A stretch of DNA of 64,000 bases from Foetidibacter luteolus (GCF_009650435.1 NZ_VVIP01000008.1:150515-214514), one strand, 5' to 3'; shown: positions 17,480 to 27,211, counted from the stretch's first letter. Program-made: numbers and translations. The notes: a model not told the origin generated them from the letters alone.

Positions 17480-18853
17480 TTGTTCATGGCACAGCAAAAC
17501 CTAATGGAATTAGAAGAAAACCGTATAGAAGAAAACAATAATTCAGTTGCAGGCAAAAGTTTTTTTGGTACACTTACAGAAGACTGGTGGGCGGTGCTTA
17601 TTGCCTCCGCTATTATCGCAGGCGTGCTGGCCATAGCAGGTTGGGCAGAAGGCTTTAAGTTTACCGCGCCTGTTTATCGCTGGGATAATGCGGCTGAATT
17701 AACAGGTAAAGTGTTATCAGGCGGTAACCTGCTGCTTATAGCAGCTATAGGGGTGCTTTTTGCAGTGCTTTCGTCTGTGGCCATTGCACTTTCCGGCGGC
17801 AATGTAAAAAAGTACCTGGCGGGGTTCTCTGTTGTATTTATTTTGGGCGTTGTGTCGTTGATTATAGCGGGTAACAAAGTGATTAACTATTACGGTATAG
17901 AATATGTGGTGTTCGCTTTGATAGCCGGGCTGCTGATTGGTAATTTAACCACCGTTCCGGAATGGTTAAAAACAGCCGCCAGGTCTGAATTCTTTATAAA
18001 AACCGGGCTTGTTATACTGGGCACCAGCATATTGTTCACTGATATTGTGAAGGCAGGCCTGCCCGGCATATTGCAATCTGTATTGGTGGTGGCGGCTGTA
18101 TGGTTTTTTGCGTTATGGCTTAGCCGCAAGCTGAAGGTGGATGATGAGTTTGGGGTAATACTCGCATCAGCGGTGGCAATATGCGGTGTGTCCGCGGCCA
18201 TTGTAGCCAGCGGCGCTATTAAAGGTGATAAAAGAAAGCTTTCTTACATTACTACGCTGGTACTGCTGGTAGCCTTACCCATGATGATTTTACAACCCTG
18301 GCTGATAAAGGAACTGAACATACCTGAAATTGTGGGCGGCGCATGGCTGGGTGGAACGCTGGATACTACAGCGTCTGTAACCGCTGCCGCTGCATTGGTA
18401 GGCCCGGAGGCGTTAAAGGCCGGCGTTATCATCAAGTTTTCGCAGAATGTACTGATTGGCATAGCCGCATTTTTTATAGCCATCTGGTGGACGTACCGCA
18501 AGGGCGCCAATGCGGTAAATGCCAATGGAGAAAAACCCGGCCTTGGTGTTGTGTGGGAGCGTTTTCCAAAATTTGTGCTGGGTTTTATAGCCGCGTCTTT
18601 ATTGTTTTCTTTTCTTGTTTCCCCGGCTACCACTAAAGAGGTTAGCGGCATACTTAACAGCCTGCGTACGGTATGGTTTGCTTTGGCTTTTGTAGCCATT
18701 GGCCTGGAGGCCCGGTTTAAAGACCTTGTGCAAATTGAAGGCGGCCGCCCGGCTCTGGCTTTTATAGGTGCACAGGTATTTAATATTCTCTGGACGTTGC
18801 TTTGGGCTTACTTACTTTTTGGAGGTGTTTTGTTTAAGTTCGGCGGGTTGTAG
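17480..18853 (+). CDS. yeiH: YeiH/UPF0324 family transporter (putative sulfate exporter family)
   Basis: 457 residues. An acidic N-terminus of about 35 residues precedes about ten to eleven membrane segments. Family landmarks: GLLIGNL, ARSEFFIKTGLVILGTSILF, FGVILASAVAICGVSAAIVA and GGAWLGGTLDTTASVTAAA. The Pfam family is named for conserved putative sulfate exporters on slender evidence. Neighbouring cysE makes a sulfur-anion role reasonable but unproven. Start ATG 17480; the ATG two codons later (MAQQN) is equally possible. It lies 17 bases downstream of the decayed oxidoreductase, so it may use that gene's promoter. Confidence 0.85.
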   Translation: MFMAQQNLMELEENRIEENNNSVAGKSFFGTLTEDWWAVLIASAIIAGVLAIAGWAEGFKFTAPVYRWDNAAELTGKVLSGGNLLLIAAIGVLFAVLSSVAIALSGGNVKKYLAGFSVVFILGVVSLIIAGNKVINYYGIEYVVFALIAGLLIGNLTTVPEWLKTAARSEFFIKTGLVILGTSILFTDIVKAGLPGILQSVLVVAAVWFFALWLSRKLKVDDEFGVILASAVAICGVSAAIVASGAIKGDKRKLSYITTLVLLVALPMMILQPWLIKELNIPEIVGGAWLGGTLDTTASVTAAAALVGPEALKAGVIIKFSQNVLIGIAAFFIAIWWTYRKGANAVNANGEKPGLGVVWERFPKFVLGFIAASLLFSFLVSPATTKEVSGILNSLRTVWFALAFVAIGLEARFKDLVQIEGGRPALAFIGAQVFNILWTLLWAYLLFGGVLFKFGGL

Positions 18854-19012
18854 GCCTACTAACATGCCGCCCCCTACGGGGCTTTGGTTGTTCAATGTTC
18901 TTTTGTTCAACGTTCAATGTTAGCGGCAATTACACATCATCACCCTAAAAAATCTCAACCACTTACACATCAACAGACCGGCAACCAGCAGCCTTGTAAC
19001 CGGCAACGGGCT

Positions 19013-19122
19013 TTCGGGTGAGGGATTGAAGCGGTTACCCCGGTGAAGGTCTTGTGCGTCGGGTCTTGTGCCGGAGTAATAGCGAAAAGCCCGACCCCTT
19101 GCGATAGCTTGGGGGCACCCCC
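19013..19122 (-). repeat. Repeat family A, copy 3
   Basis: GGGTGAGGGATTGAAGCGG, TTACCCCGGTGAAGG, GCCGGAGTAATAGCG, CCCGACCCCTTGCGATAGCT and GGGGGCACCCCC. It lies between convergent yeiH and protease genes. Upstream at 18892-18922 are TTGTTCAATGTTC-type direct repeats like those at 47940-47970. Confidence 0.8.
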
Positions 19123-19143
19123 TGTAAATTCTTTTATCCTGCG

Positions 19144-20934
19144 TTATTTTACTACCAGGTTTTCACCCAGTTTTAGTTTGGTATTGGCGGTTATGGTAAG
19201 TTTAGAACCATTTGCAAAAGTTACCGCTTTATCTACCAGGCATTCTTTGCCGGCGCCGCTAATTATTCTTACTTCTATACCTGCCGTAACAGGGTTGGGG
19301 GGCATGGCATTGTTTTGCCAGTTAGAGGCGGTAAAATAACTGCCATTGCCTGTAAAATAATATACGCTTACAGCTTTGTGCACAAAGTGCCGGATGTTGC
19401 TCCACTCCCCAAAACCTTGCTCTGTATTGTTTAGGCCTTTTACCCGCCAGTAATATTTTTTGCCCGCCACCGGCACATTGTAGGTAAAGCTGGTATTGGT
19501 AACAATGGTTTCAGTAATGGGTTGGCAAAAATCCTTACAGGTATCTATCTGCAGTTTATACATGGCGCTTCTTAACCCGCCCCACGAAAGTTGTGTTGTA
19601 AAAGCGTTGATAATACTGCTGTCAGCAGGTGCGTTCAATGCAGTTTTAGAAGGCAATAGTTTGCGTTGCGGATCTCTTAAGGCATAAGGCACCGCAGGCG
19701 GAAAAACAACTTCGTTGTTGTTGAAAAATTCAATGCCCCTTATTGTAACCATTTTAGAAGTGCCCGGCTTAAAATGAAACCTGAACACACTGTCTGTAAC
19801 CGGGGCAAAAGCAATGTATTCGTCTACGCCGGGCAGGGGCCGCTCCAGCACACGGGTAAAGTTGTTGTTATTGTAACGGTCTATTCTTACACTGTCGGCC
19901 TTTTGGTAAATGCCGCTGTGTTGTGTATGCAGGCCTACCTTGTCAAGTGTTACAGTTACGGGAAACTTAATGGTAACCGTTGCCCAGCCCGGCACTTCGC
20001 CGGAATGCCACATGTTCTGCTGGTCGTAGGCAAAAGGCATACCCGGGTAACTGAGCTTTATTTCGTTTTGTACCAGGTTGCCCGCGGCTGAGCCATACGT
20101 TTCTCCTGATGTAGTGGTAACGGTAATACGGTACGGCGGTTGCCCGGGAATATCCATAATGCCAACCAGCGGTACATGCGGGTATATGTTATAGCCGGCA
20201 GGTATGTCTTTGGTTGAGTCAAACTCAAGGTCTGGCAGCGCCAGGTTATTTAGTGAAAGGTTGCGTATGTCTTCCGCTATTAAAATGCCGGGTGTGGGGC
20301 TGGGTTCAAAAAAGTTGGTTTGGTGCGTTAGGTTGTACGACATGATGGATGCATTGCTGTTCATATCGTATCCGTAGGAGTCTATATGCGGCAGGCTAAA
20401 ACCGTGGCCAAGCTCGTGCTGCAGGGTGGATTGAAAGATGGCGGAAAACTTAAGGTCTGCGCCAGACATAATGATAACGCCACCGCCGGAATTGATGCCG
20501 CCGTTTAACGTCCGGCCGCCTGCCAGCGGAAAGTTATAGTTGTAGTCTATATAAATTACCAGTATAACATAAGGGCAGTTAAAGCGGGTATAGCCAATAT
20601 AAGGCAGCAATTCTTCCAGGTAGGCGGCAGCGCCCCTGTCTGGCTGCGCTTTGTAGTAACTGTCTTGTCTTTTGCCAAAGTAGGTAATGGAGCCGGTATC
20701 TGCAATGCTGAAGGTAGACCTGTTGCCCAACATTTCCTTAAACCTTTTTTGTGCCCACAGCAGGTGTTGCTGTATCCTGCTTTTTTGGTCGGCAGCATCG
20801 GGGAAAGCCACATTTTGCGGAACAAAGAAAACGGGCAGCACCTCAACCCTGCTGGCATTTAAACAGGTGTTTTGGGCAGCCAGCGCATTTACAAAAAACA
20901 GGCAGGCAAACAGGTAGCAAAGCTTGTGGTGCAT
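19144..20934 (-). CDS. Secreted metzincin-like zinc metalloprotease with C-terminal accessory domains
   Basis: 596 residues from MHHKLCYLFACLFFVNALAAQ (signal peptide); an upstream in-frame start gives a charged extension without one. The zinc site H173-E-x-x-H177-x5-H183 (HELGHGFSLPH) and the Met-turn NASIMSYN (M198) mark a metzincin. The middle (about 270-420) looks like a discoidin-type beta-sandwich (VTLDKVGLHTQ, RFHFKPGTSKMVTIRGIEFF), followed by a fibronectin III-like segment (YKLQIDTC...YYWRVKGLN). The last 70 residues are a beta-rich tail that may serve surface attachment or T9SS export. Substrate unknown. Confidence 0.8.
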   Translation of the reverse strand: MHHKLCYLFACLFFVNALAAQNTCLNASRVEVLPVFFVPQNVAFPDAADQKSRIQQHLLWAQKRFKEMLGNRSTFSIADTGSITYFGKRQDSYYKAQPDRGAAAYLEELLPYIGYTRFNCPYVILVIYIDYNYNFPLAGGRTLNGGINSGGGVIIMSGADLKFSAIFQSTLQHELGHGFSLPHIDSYGYDMNSNASIMSYNLTHQTNFFEPSPTPGILIAEDIRNLSLNNLALPDLEFDSTKDIPAGYNIYPHVPLVGIMDIPGQPPYRITVTTTSGETYGSAAGNLVQNEIKLSYPGMPFAYDQQNMWHSGEVPGWATVTIKFPVTVTLDKVGLHTQHSGIYQKADSVRIDRYNNNNFTRVLERPLPGVDEYIAFAPVTDSVFRFHFKPGTSKMVTIRGIEFFNNNEVVFPPAVPYALRDPQRKLLPSKTALNAPADSSIINAFTTQLSWGGLRSAMYKLQIDTCKDFCQPITETIVTNTSFTYNVPVAGKKYYWRVKGLNNTEQGFGEWSNIRHFVHKAVSVYYFTGNGSYFTASNWQNNAMPPNPVTAGIEVRIISGAGKECLVDKAVTFANGSKLTITANTKLKLGENLVVK

Positions 20935-21153
20935 CAGGGTTATTTTAGGTTTATGGGCATAAAAGATAATGCCTGGCGGCCATATAAAAAAGCAGTAACG
21001 ATTTTTTGGGGACCAGCGACGGAACATTGTTGGGCTTTGGTTGTGTCACTCACTTGTACGTTCGGTTGTTTGTGGGGCTTTATTCTGGCAGTACAGGTGG
21101 ATGTAAGCGGCTTTGCGGTAATTCTTTAAATCTTGCAATTTCGGGGGAAAATT

Positions 21154-22044
21154 TTAGTCGTATCCCGCTCCGGTAAACCAATCATATCCTTCGATTTTTT
21201 TGTACTCCGGAGGCACGGAATTTAAACGTTTTAATATCCGGTAATGGCCGCCATAATTTACATCAGTTGAAATTATGAATTTGCCAGTTTTAACACCCTT
21301 GTCATCTTTTTCATAAGACACATATTCCAGTGTATCAATTGTTTCCTTATTCCATTTGTATTTGTACATTTCTGTTTGGCCAGGGTGTCCATAGCAAACA
21401 CCTCTGATTATTTTTTCAATTGGCGAGAAAGTAGGGTTTATAAATTCGAAACTGCTTGAGAAACTTGTTTTGTTTGTCCGCAATAAGTAAACATCACTAA
21501 ATGCTTTTAAGCAACATCCGTTACTTCCATACCAATTGACAACGAAATCTTTTAATCCGTCTCCGTTGATATCTCTTGTGGTATCGTTTACATATGTCAT
21601 CGCCCATTGTTGATGGGATACTACTTTTGTAAACTGCTTATTACTCTTTGAAAAAATGTCAATATAGGTATTGGCTGATTCGTTTCTGCGAATTATCAGA
21701 TGAGGGTTGGTTTCTGTAAAGTGATAAGCCAGATTTATCTCAACCTTTACAGCGCCTAATTTGTCAGGAAAAATCTCATAAGAATTATAAAATTTGTTTT
21801 TGTCAATGTTTTGCACAGCTATTTTTAAGGCATCTGATAAAATTTTTTCAAGCCTTAAACTATCTAACTTTTCTTGTTCTTGAACTATCATTCTTTGTTT
21901 TGTATATTCTTGTTCTTTTTGGTAATCATTGGCTTTTGATGTGTCGCTTAGGACTTTTAGAGAACTCTTTTTATGGCCTGACTGTCTGCACCCAAAAAGT
22001 AAAAAAATTAGCATGGCCATCAATATGTGTGTTATTGTTTTCAT
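21154..22044 (-). CDS. Hypothetical lipoprotein with an EF-hand-like calcium loop
   Basis: 296 residues. LLFGC at residues 15-19 is a lipobox. A charged, probably coiled segment covers about 35-75 (KEQEYTKQRMIVQEQEKLD). DINGDGLKDFVV near 157-168 is a DxNxDGxxD loop as found in FG-GAP/calcium-binding repeats, and NGCC follows. No family recognised. It has its own strand unit with the next hypothetical upstream (130-base gap). Confidence 0.6.
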   Translation of the reverse strand: MKTITHILMAMLIFLLFGCRQSGHKKSSLKVLSDTSKANDYQKEQEYTKQRMIVQEQEKLDSLRLEKILSDALKIAVQNIDKNKFYNSYEIFPDKLGAVKVEINLAYHFTETNPHLIIRRNESANTYIDIFSKSNKQFTKVVSHQQWAMTYVNDTTRDINGDGLKDFVVNWYGSNGCCLKAFSDVYLLRTNKTSFSSSFEFINPTFSPIEKIIRGVCYGHPGQTEMYKYKWNKETIDTLEYVSYEKDDKGVKTGKFIISTDVNYGGHYRILKRLNSVPPEYKKIEGYDWFTGAGYD

Positions 22045-22173
22045 GCGGTACCCTCGTTAGTTAAAATCTTTGTTTATTCTATAGTTTGCTGTTATTTTTT
22101 GGCTGAATCTTAAGTTACGCTACAAAAAGTTGGAAGCAATTATTAGCCGTCCGCTCTACAATATCATGTGATA

Positions 22174-22812
22174 TCAAGAGTCCTTCCTTTGGGAGTGCCG
22201 GGTTAAATTTTCTCCTTTTCGCTCTTTTAAAGTATCTAAACTGTCGTAATAATGAAGCCCGGCAAGGCCTGTTCCTTTAGGTGCCATATATTGCTCTGAA
22301 ATCAGGTACCCGTTGTCAAGTTCAAAGAACCCTTTTTCAGTTCTGTCGCTTTCCCATAGGTAGTTTACTATAGTTCGGTTAATGATATATTTTAGTTTGT
22401 TTTCGTGATACTCTACTTTGTAGGGCTTGTATTCTTTTATTGGCGGATCGTAATCAAACAATATTTTTTTCAAGCGGTTAAAAACATTTTTCTTTCGCTT
22501 TTTATATGCCTTTGCTACTTCAGCAATTGTTTTGCCCTCTTTATTTACAAAATAATGTGGAATATCTGCAAGGTTTTCAAATATAGTTTTTGCTTCAGGG
22601 GTTGGCTCTACTACTAAAGCATCAATGGCATCGCCATAAGGAATGTCAATATAAAGTTTATGGTCTAGTTCAATAAAACATTCTGCAGTGTCAAGCCATC
22701 CATCCTCCTCCCCATATTTGCAGCGTATGTCGGTTATTGTTTTGCCAATAATATCTTCAATCATTATCGCTTTGTCTGGCATAGAGTAAAGGTCTTTTAA
22801 GGTGGGTATCAT
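22174..22812 (-). CDS. Hypothetical protein, cytoplasmic
   Basis: 212 residues, no signal peptide or membrane segment. Lys/Glu-rich middle (EVAKAYKKRKKNVFNRLKKI) and C-terminal beta-rich part (FFELDNGYLISEQYMAPKGTGLAGLHYYDS). The ending GLAGLHYYDSL resembles C-termini of uncharacterised Bacteroidota proteins found near secretion/immunity-type loci, but I cannot name a family. AT-richer than its neighbours, as is the lipoprotein gene beside it, which hints at a recently acquired pair. Confidence 0.55.
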   Translation of the reverse strand: MIPTLKDLYSMPDKAIMIEDIIGKTITDIRCKYGEEDGWLDTAECFIELDHKLYIDIPYGDAIDALVVEPTPEAKTIFENLADIPHYFVNKEGKTIAEVAKAYKKRKKNVFNRLKKILFDYDPPIKEYKPYKVEYHENKLKYIINRTIVNYLWESDRTEKGFFELDNGYLISEQYMAPKGTGLAGLHYYDSLDTLKERKGENLTRHSQRKDS

Positions 22813-23065
22813 ATTTGGGTATTTTCGAAAGTGAAGTTTTAATGGTTTTATCTGTTACGGGGATAAATTATCAGCGTTAAAAATTGAAATTAAGCACTAA
22901 ATCCGAAGTTTGAGTTATAAGCAATAATCCAATCTCTGAACCTGCAACATCTTATTTCAAAAATGGATATTCCGGGTTTCGATATTTAATGCGTTATCAC
23001 TTGATGTAGAGTATAAAAGCAAAAAACTTCGTGTATGTGCAGGAGAGAAGCAAAAAACATATCCT

Positions 23066-23156
23066 ATCCTGCGGGCAAAGCCGCATAGCGAATACAACCG
23101 CACAAGAGTGCGACGCAACGGCAGCTAAATTCATGTCCTTCTGCCGGGCTCATAAT
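23066..23156 (+). repeat. Repeat family B, copy 2
   Basis: GCCGCATAGCGAATACAACC, CACAAGAGTGCGACGCAACG, then TTCTGCCGGGCTCATAA. It sits in the 528-base gap 22813-23340, whose remainder shows no gene; a promoter for the downstream kinase was not evident. Confidence 0.8.
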
Positions 23157-23340
23157 CATTTTTCTTGGGGTTGTGAATTTATGATAGCCCCCCCTATACT
23201 AAAAAAACTGGTATTGGGGCACCTTAAAAAAACCTTAGTACAAAGTTTAAACAGAAAAAGCTACCAATAATTTACCTAAATTATGGCATTGTAATTACGT
23301 ACCCAGCCTGTAATGGGCAACAATAATGTAAACGTTCAGT

Positions 23341-25926
23341 ATGAAAACGGTTTCAGATAGCCACAGCGCTAACCGTATACATGCGCTTATTGAACACCAG
23401 GAGGCGTTTGCCGTTTTTACCACCAATGAAAACGGCGTAATACAAAGCTGGAATAAAGGGGCGCAAAACCTATACCGTTATACCAGTGAAGAGGTATGTG
23501 GTAAAGCTTTGCCCGAAACAATAAGGCCCCTGCTGTCCCCACTTCAGCAATCTGCAAAACATGCCCTTCTTTACAAACAGGGATACTGGGTGGGAGAAGC
23601 CGTGCACCACGATAAAAACGGCCATGCATTAACTGTAACAGAATCGGTATCGCTGGCTACTGGCAGAGGCGCTGACGAGTTGCTGTATATATGCAGCCTT
23701 GTGCAACCGGAAAAAAACCACAATGAAAATTCTTCTTTTGACGGGCTGGCGGAAAGTGTAACAGACGCGGTTTTTTTAACCGATGAAGATTACTGTGTGC
23801 AAACCTGGAACAAGGGCGCCGAAAACCTTTACGGCTACAGCCTGCATGAAGTGAAGGGCCGAAAATTCAGGGAAGTGGTAAGGCCACTAACCAGCGAGGA
23901 AAATTTCAGGCAGATGGATGAGAGTATTGCAAGGCAGCAATACTGGAGCGGCGAGGTGGTGCACCGCAAAAAAGATGGCGCCATTGTACAGGTGGCCGTA
24001 TCGTTTAGCCTGAAAAAGAAACGGGATGGCCAGCCCGGCGGTTACTATTTTATCTGCAGGGATGTAAGCCTGTTCAGGCATAACGAACAGTCTGTAATAC
24101 AACTGGGCAAAATGATAGAAACCACCAACGATGCCGTGTACTCCCTGGATGGCGCTTTAAAAGTGTTAACCTGGAACAGGGCCGCGGAAAAAATGTTTGG
24201 TTATACTGCTGCTGAAGTTATTAATCATGCTGCCGAAAAAACACTGCGCCCGGTACTGACTGAAGAAGAACGGGCGGTAATTACAGAAGAACTGGCCACC
24301 CGGGATTACTGGTACGGCGAAATTATTCACCTGCGCAAGAACGGATCTTTACTCTATGGAATGCTTTCCGTATCCGTAACACGTAATGCTGCCGGCAATG
24401 TGGAAAAGTACATCTGTATTTGCCAGGATATTACTGAACGTAAAGAACATGAGGAAAGTATGAAAAAAATGCAGGCCGCAATAGCAAGGTTAACCCAGGA
24501 ACGGCTGGAGGAAAGCCTGAAGCAAATATCGGATTATAAGTTTGCCCTTGATGAGTCATCGCTTATTATTATCGCAGATGATAATGGCAACATCATTCAT
24601 GTAAACGAAAACTTTTGCCTTGTATCAAAATTTACATCCGCAGACCTTACGGGCAAAAGCTTTACGGCGCTTAAAGTGCATCAGAAATACCAACACGTAC
24701 TGGATGACATTATAACCACACTGCTGTCTGGTAAAGTATGGCGGGGCGAGCTTGAACTGATGGCTAAAGATGCAAGCTGGTTTTGGATAGCGGCTACCAT
24801 TGTGCCTTTTTTAAATGCGCAGGGCCAGCCGGAGCAATACACGGCTATATGTATAGATATAAAGGAAAAGAAGGAGGTGGAGGAGCAGATAATGGCATCC
24901 CGCAGAAAGTACCAGATGCTTTTTGAAAACAACCCCCTGCCTATGTTTATGCTAACCATGCCGGAGCGTAATATAGCCGAAGTAAACAAGGCCGCTATTA
25001 ACTTGTATGGGTTTTCTAAAGAAGAATTTTCGGGCAAGCGGTTAAGGGATATGTGGCCGGTAAACGCGGTGAAGGAATATGCGGCGGAAGCCGATAAATC
25101 CTGGGCCGACATGCTTTTTGCCGGGTTGCACCGCCACATTAAAAAAGATGGGGGCGTGCTGAACGTGGAAATTTACGGGCAGGATTTTGTGTATGAAGAT
25201 AAGCCCATAAGGCTGGTACTGGTAAATGAGGTAACGGAACGTATTAAAGCCGAAGAAGAGTTAAAGGAGTCTCATGAAGAGTTGCGCCGCCTGGCTTTCT
25301 ATCTTCAAAACATAAGGGAGGAAGAACGCTCTGCCATGGCCAGGGAAATACACGATGAACTGGGCCAGCAGATAACCGGCCTTAAGATGGATGTATCTTG
25401 GGTATCCAAAAAAATGCAGCACGAAGATGAAGGCATCAGGCTAAAGCTGAAAGACATCCTGCGCATGCTGGATGATACGGTTAAAATTGTGCGGAAAATA
25501 TCGGCCGACCTGCGCCCGGGCATATTAGACGACCTTGGCCTGTGCGAAGCACTGGAATGGTACAGCAGCGAATTTGAAAAACGTTATGGTATAAAAACGC
25601 AGTTTGCCGGCCAGGTTGACGCGGTTATACCCAAACCTGTTACCACTGCATTGTTCAGAATTTACCAGGAGTCGCTAACCAATGTAGCCATGCATGCCAA
25701 CGCGGCTGAAGTGGAGGCTTCTTTACATGTTGAAAATAATAAGCTGGTACTGGTTATAAAAGACAATGGCCGTGGCTTTGATAACGGCGCCGCTCACGAC
25801 AGTAACAGCCTGGGCCTGCTGGGCATGAAAGAACGCACCCACAGCCTCGGGGGCTTTTACGATATTAAAAGTAAACCCGGCGAGGGCACCAGCGTTTACG
25901 TAACGGTACCGCTTCAAAAAAAGTAG
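23341..25926 (+). CDS. Orphan multi-PAS sensor histidine kinase (NarL-partner type)
   Basis: 861 residues, no membrane segment, so a cytoplasmic sensor. Five PAS domains can be read at about 13-120, 133-245, 255-370, 398-510 and 520-635, the first three with the repeated W-N-(K/R)-x-A-x-x-(L/M)-(Y/F)-x-Y signature. A coiled linker leads to a HisKA_3 dimerisation domain with the phospho-acceptor His671 in REIHDELGQQ. The HATPase domain (about 755-860) has NVAMHANAAEVEASL, DNGRGFD and GLLGMKERTHSLGG. Kinases of this class pair with LuxR-type response regulators; none is adjacent. Signal unknown. It is convergent with the NIPSNAP gene, with a two-base gap. Confidence 0.9.
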   Translation: MKTVSDSHSANRIHALIEHQEAFAVFTTNENGVIQSWNKGAQNLYRYTSEEVCGKALPETIRPLLSPLQQSAKHALLYKQGYWVGEAVHHDKNGHALTVTESVSLATGRGADELLYICSLVQPEKNHNENSSFDGLAESVTDAVFLTDEDYCVQTWNKGAENLYGYSLHEVKGRKFREVVRPLTSEENFRQMDESIARQQYWSGEVVHRKKDGAIVQVAVSFSLKKKRDGQPGGYYFICRDVSLFRHNEQSVIQLGKMIETTNDAVYSLDGALKVLTWNRAAEKMFGYTAAEVINHAAEKTLRPVLTEEERAVITEELATRDYWYGEIIHLRKNGSLLYGMLSVSVTRNAAGNVEKYICICQDITERKEHEESMKKMQAAIARLTQERLEESLKQISDYKFALDESSLIIIADDNGNIIHVNENFCLVSKFTSADLTGKSFTALKVHQKYQHVLDDIITTLLSGKVWRGELELMAKDASWFWIAATIVPFLNAQGQPEQYTAICIDIKEKKEVEEQIMASRRKYQMLFENNPLPMFMLTMPERNIAEVNKAAINLYGFSKEEFSGKRLRDMWPVNAVKEYAAEADKSWADMLFAGLHRHIKKDGGVLNVEIYGQDFVYEDKPIRLVLVNEVTERIKAEEELKESHEELRRLAFYLQNIREEERSAMAREIHDELGQQITGLKMDVSWVSKKMQHEDEGIRLKLKDILRMLDDTVKIVRKISADLRPGILDDLGLCEALEWYSSEFEKRYGIKTQFAGQVDAVIPKPVTTALFRIYQESLTNVAMHANAAEVEASLHVENNKLVLVIKDNGRGFDNGAAHDSNSLGLLGMKERTHSLGGFYDIKSKPGEGTSVYVTVPLQKK

Positions 25927-25928
25927 TT

Positions 25929-26723
25929 CTATACCTGGGAGCATTTCGCCGGCACCAGAAAAGTACGCCTGATGTTAGATAGTATCCGCTCATTGGCATA
26001 TTCCGGCTGGCTGCTTACTTTCTTCCATTCGGGATCGTTAATAAAAGTCTTCCAGTTAAGATCATGCGCTTCCATATTGTCAAACGTAAGCATGTAGGTA
26101 AGGTTGGGCCTTGCTTCACCAATAACCGTTTCGCCAAAAAAAACAGGGGTAAGCCCCGTGCGTTTAAAAATGCGTATTTCGCCGGCATCATTAAACATTT
26201 CAATCTTCTTTTTGCTGTTTACTTCAGACGAGCTTTCGTAACGGCGCAGTTCAAATATGCGGTCTTTTTTTTCCGGCACCTGTATTTGCGGCATTTGTGC
26301 AAAAGCTTTTAATAAAGAGCTTTGTATGCGTTCGTAAGCCGGCGCTGTTGCAGGCGCATCAAGGTAGGGCGCTGCCGCGGCAAGGTAGGCGCTATCGGTG
26401 GCCAGTTTTTCATCAAGGTGCATATAGTCTTCAACAGTAGTAAAAGGTATTACCGCAAAAAGTTTGGTAAACTCCTGTGCAAGCTGTTCAGTAAACACGC
26501 CAATATTGTTTATGCCAAGCCGGTTAAGTGCGGGTATCAATGCCTGTTCAAAATAGTTTTCTGTAAGCTTAAGCTGGGCGTTGTTTTTTAAAGTGTATAT
26601 GCGCAGCTCATAATATTCCTGCGGGTTATTTTTCTTTTTCATAGATGCAATGCTTTGTGCTGAAGTTATGCCGGCCATGGCGCCGGTAAGTAAGGCAGAT
26701 TTTACAAATTGGCGTCTCTTCAT
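25929..26723 (-). CDS. NIPSNAP family protein with export signal
   Basis: 264 residues. The N-terminus MKRRQFVKSALLTGAMAGIT has a twin-arginine-like RRQFVK followed by a hydrophobic stretch, so Tat export is likely. Two ferredoxin-like NIPSNAP domains follow: about 37-135 (YYELRIYTLKNNAQ) and about 155-255 (RIFELRRYESSSE, FKRTGLTPVFFGETVIG, NLTYMLTFDNM). The family's biochemical role is unsettled. Single-gene unit, followed upstream by a long tandem array. Confidence 0.85.
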   Translation of the reverse strand: MKRRQFVKSALLTGAMAGITSAQSIASMKKKNNPQEYYELRIYTLKNNAQLKLTENYFEQALIPALNRLGINNIGVFTEQLAQEFTKLFAVIPFTTVEDYMHLDEKLATDSAYLAAAAPYLDAPATAPAYERIQSSLLKAFAQMPQIQVPEKKDRIFELRRYESSSEVNSKKKIEMFNDAGEIRIFKRTGLTPVFFGETVIGEARPNLTYMLTFDNMEAHDLNWKTFINDPEWKKVSSQPEYANERILSNIRRTFLVPAKCSQV

Positions 26724-26760
26724 GTATGGTATCGCTTTAAGGCCTCAAGATAGTGGTTTA

Positions 26761-26970
26761 CATCGTACATCCCATATCATACATCCCATATCGTACATCC
26801 CACATCGTACATCCCACATCGTACATCCCACATCGTACATCCCACATCGTACATCCCACATCGTACATCCCACATCGTACATCCCATATCATACATCCCA
26901 CATCATACATCCCACATCGTACATCCAATATCATACATCCCATATCATACATCCCACATCATACATCTTA
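26761..26970. repeat. Tandem array, 15 units of 14 bp
   Basis: Unit CATCGTACATCCCA with C/T and G/A variants at two positions (CATC/TATC, GTAC/ATAC). Because 14 is not a multiple of three, all frames stay open with a 14-residue period, which explains spurious open frames here. Two divergent units recur at 63891-63918. It lies between the NIPSNAP gene and repeat A copy 4. Confidence 0.95.
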
Positions 26971-26973
26971 CAT

Positions 26974-27113
26974 AAAAAAAGTACTTCGTACTTCTTTCTT
27001 CGTACTTGGGGGTGCCCCCAAGCTATCGCAAGGGGTCGGGCTTTCCGCTACAAGTCCTCGCCACTCGTTCCTCGTGGCTGTGGGCTTTCCGCTTCAATCC
27101 CTCACCCGATGGT
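26974..27113 (+). repeat. Repeat family A, copy 4, with AGTACTTCGTACTT leader
   Basis: AAGTACTTCGTACTTC and TTCGTACTTGG lead into GGGGGTGCCCCCAAGC, TATCGCAAGGGGTCGGGC, and later GCTTCAATCCCTCACCC. The same order (tandem units, TACTTCGTACTT, repeat A) recurs at 63891-64000. Confidence 0.85.
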
Positions 27114-27211
27114 GAAACCTCCTGCCTCTTTTGCAGGCAGCTTCATGCCCGGCCACCCTGTGTCAGAAAATAGCTTGAACCCGTTGTGCATAAGCAACTG
27201 CAGAATATGTC

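Noticed and set aside
26761..26970. CRISPR-like array
   Set aside because: The 14-bp units follow each other without spacers; this is a simple tandem repeat.
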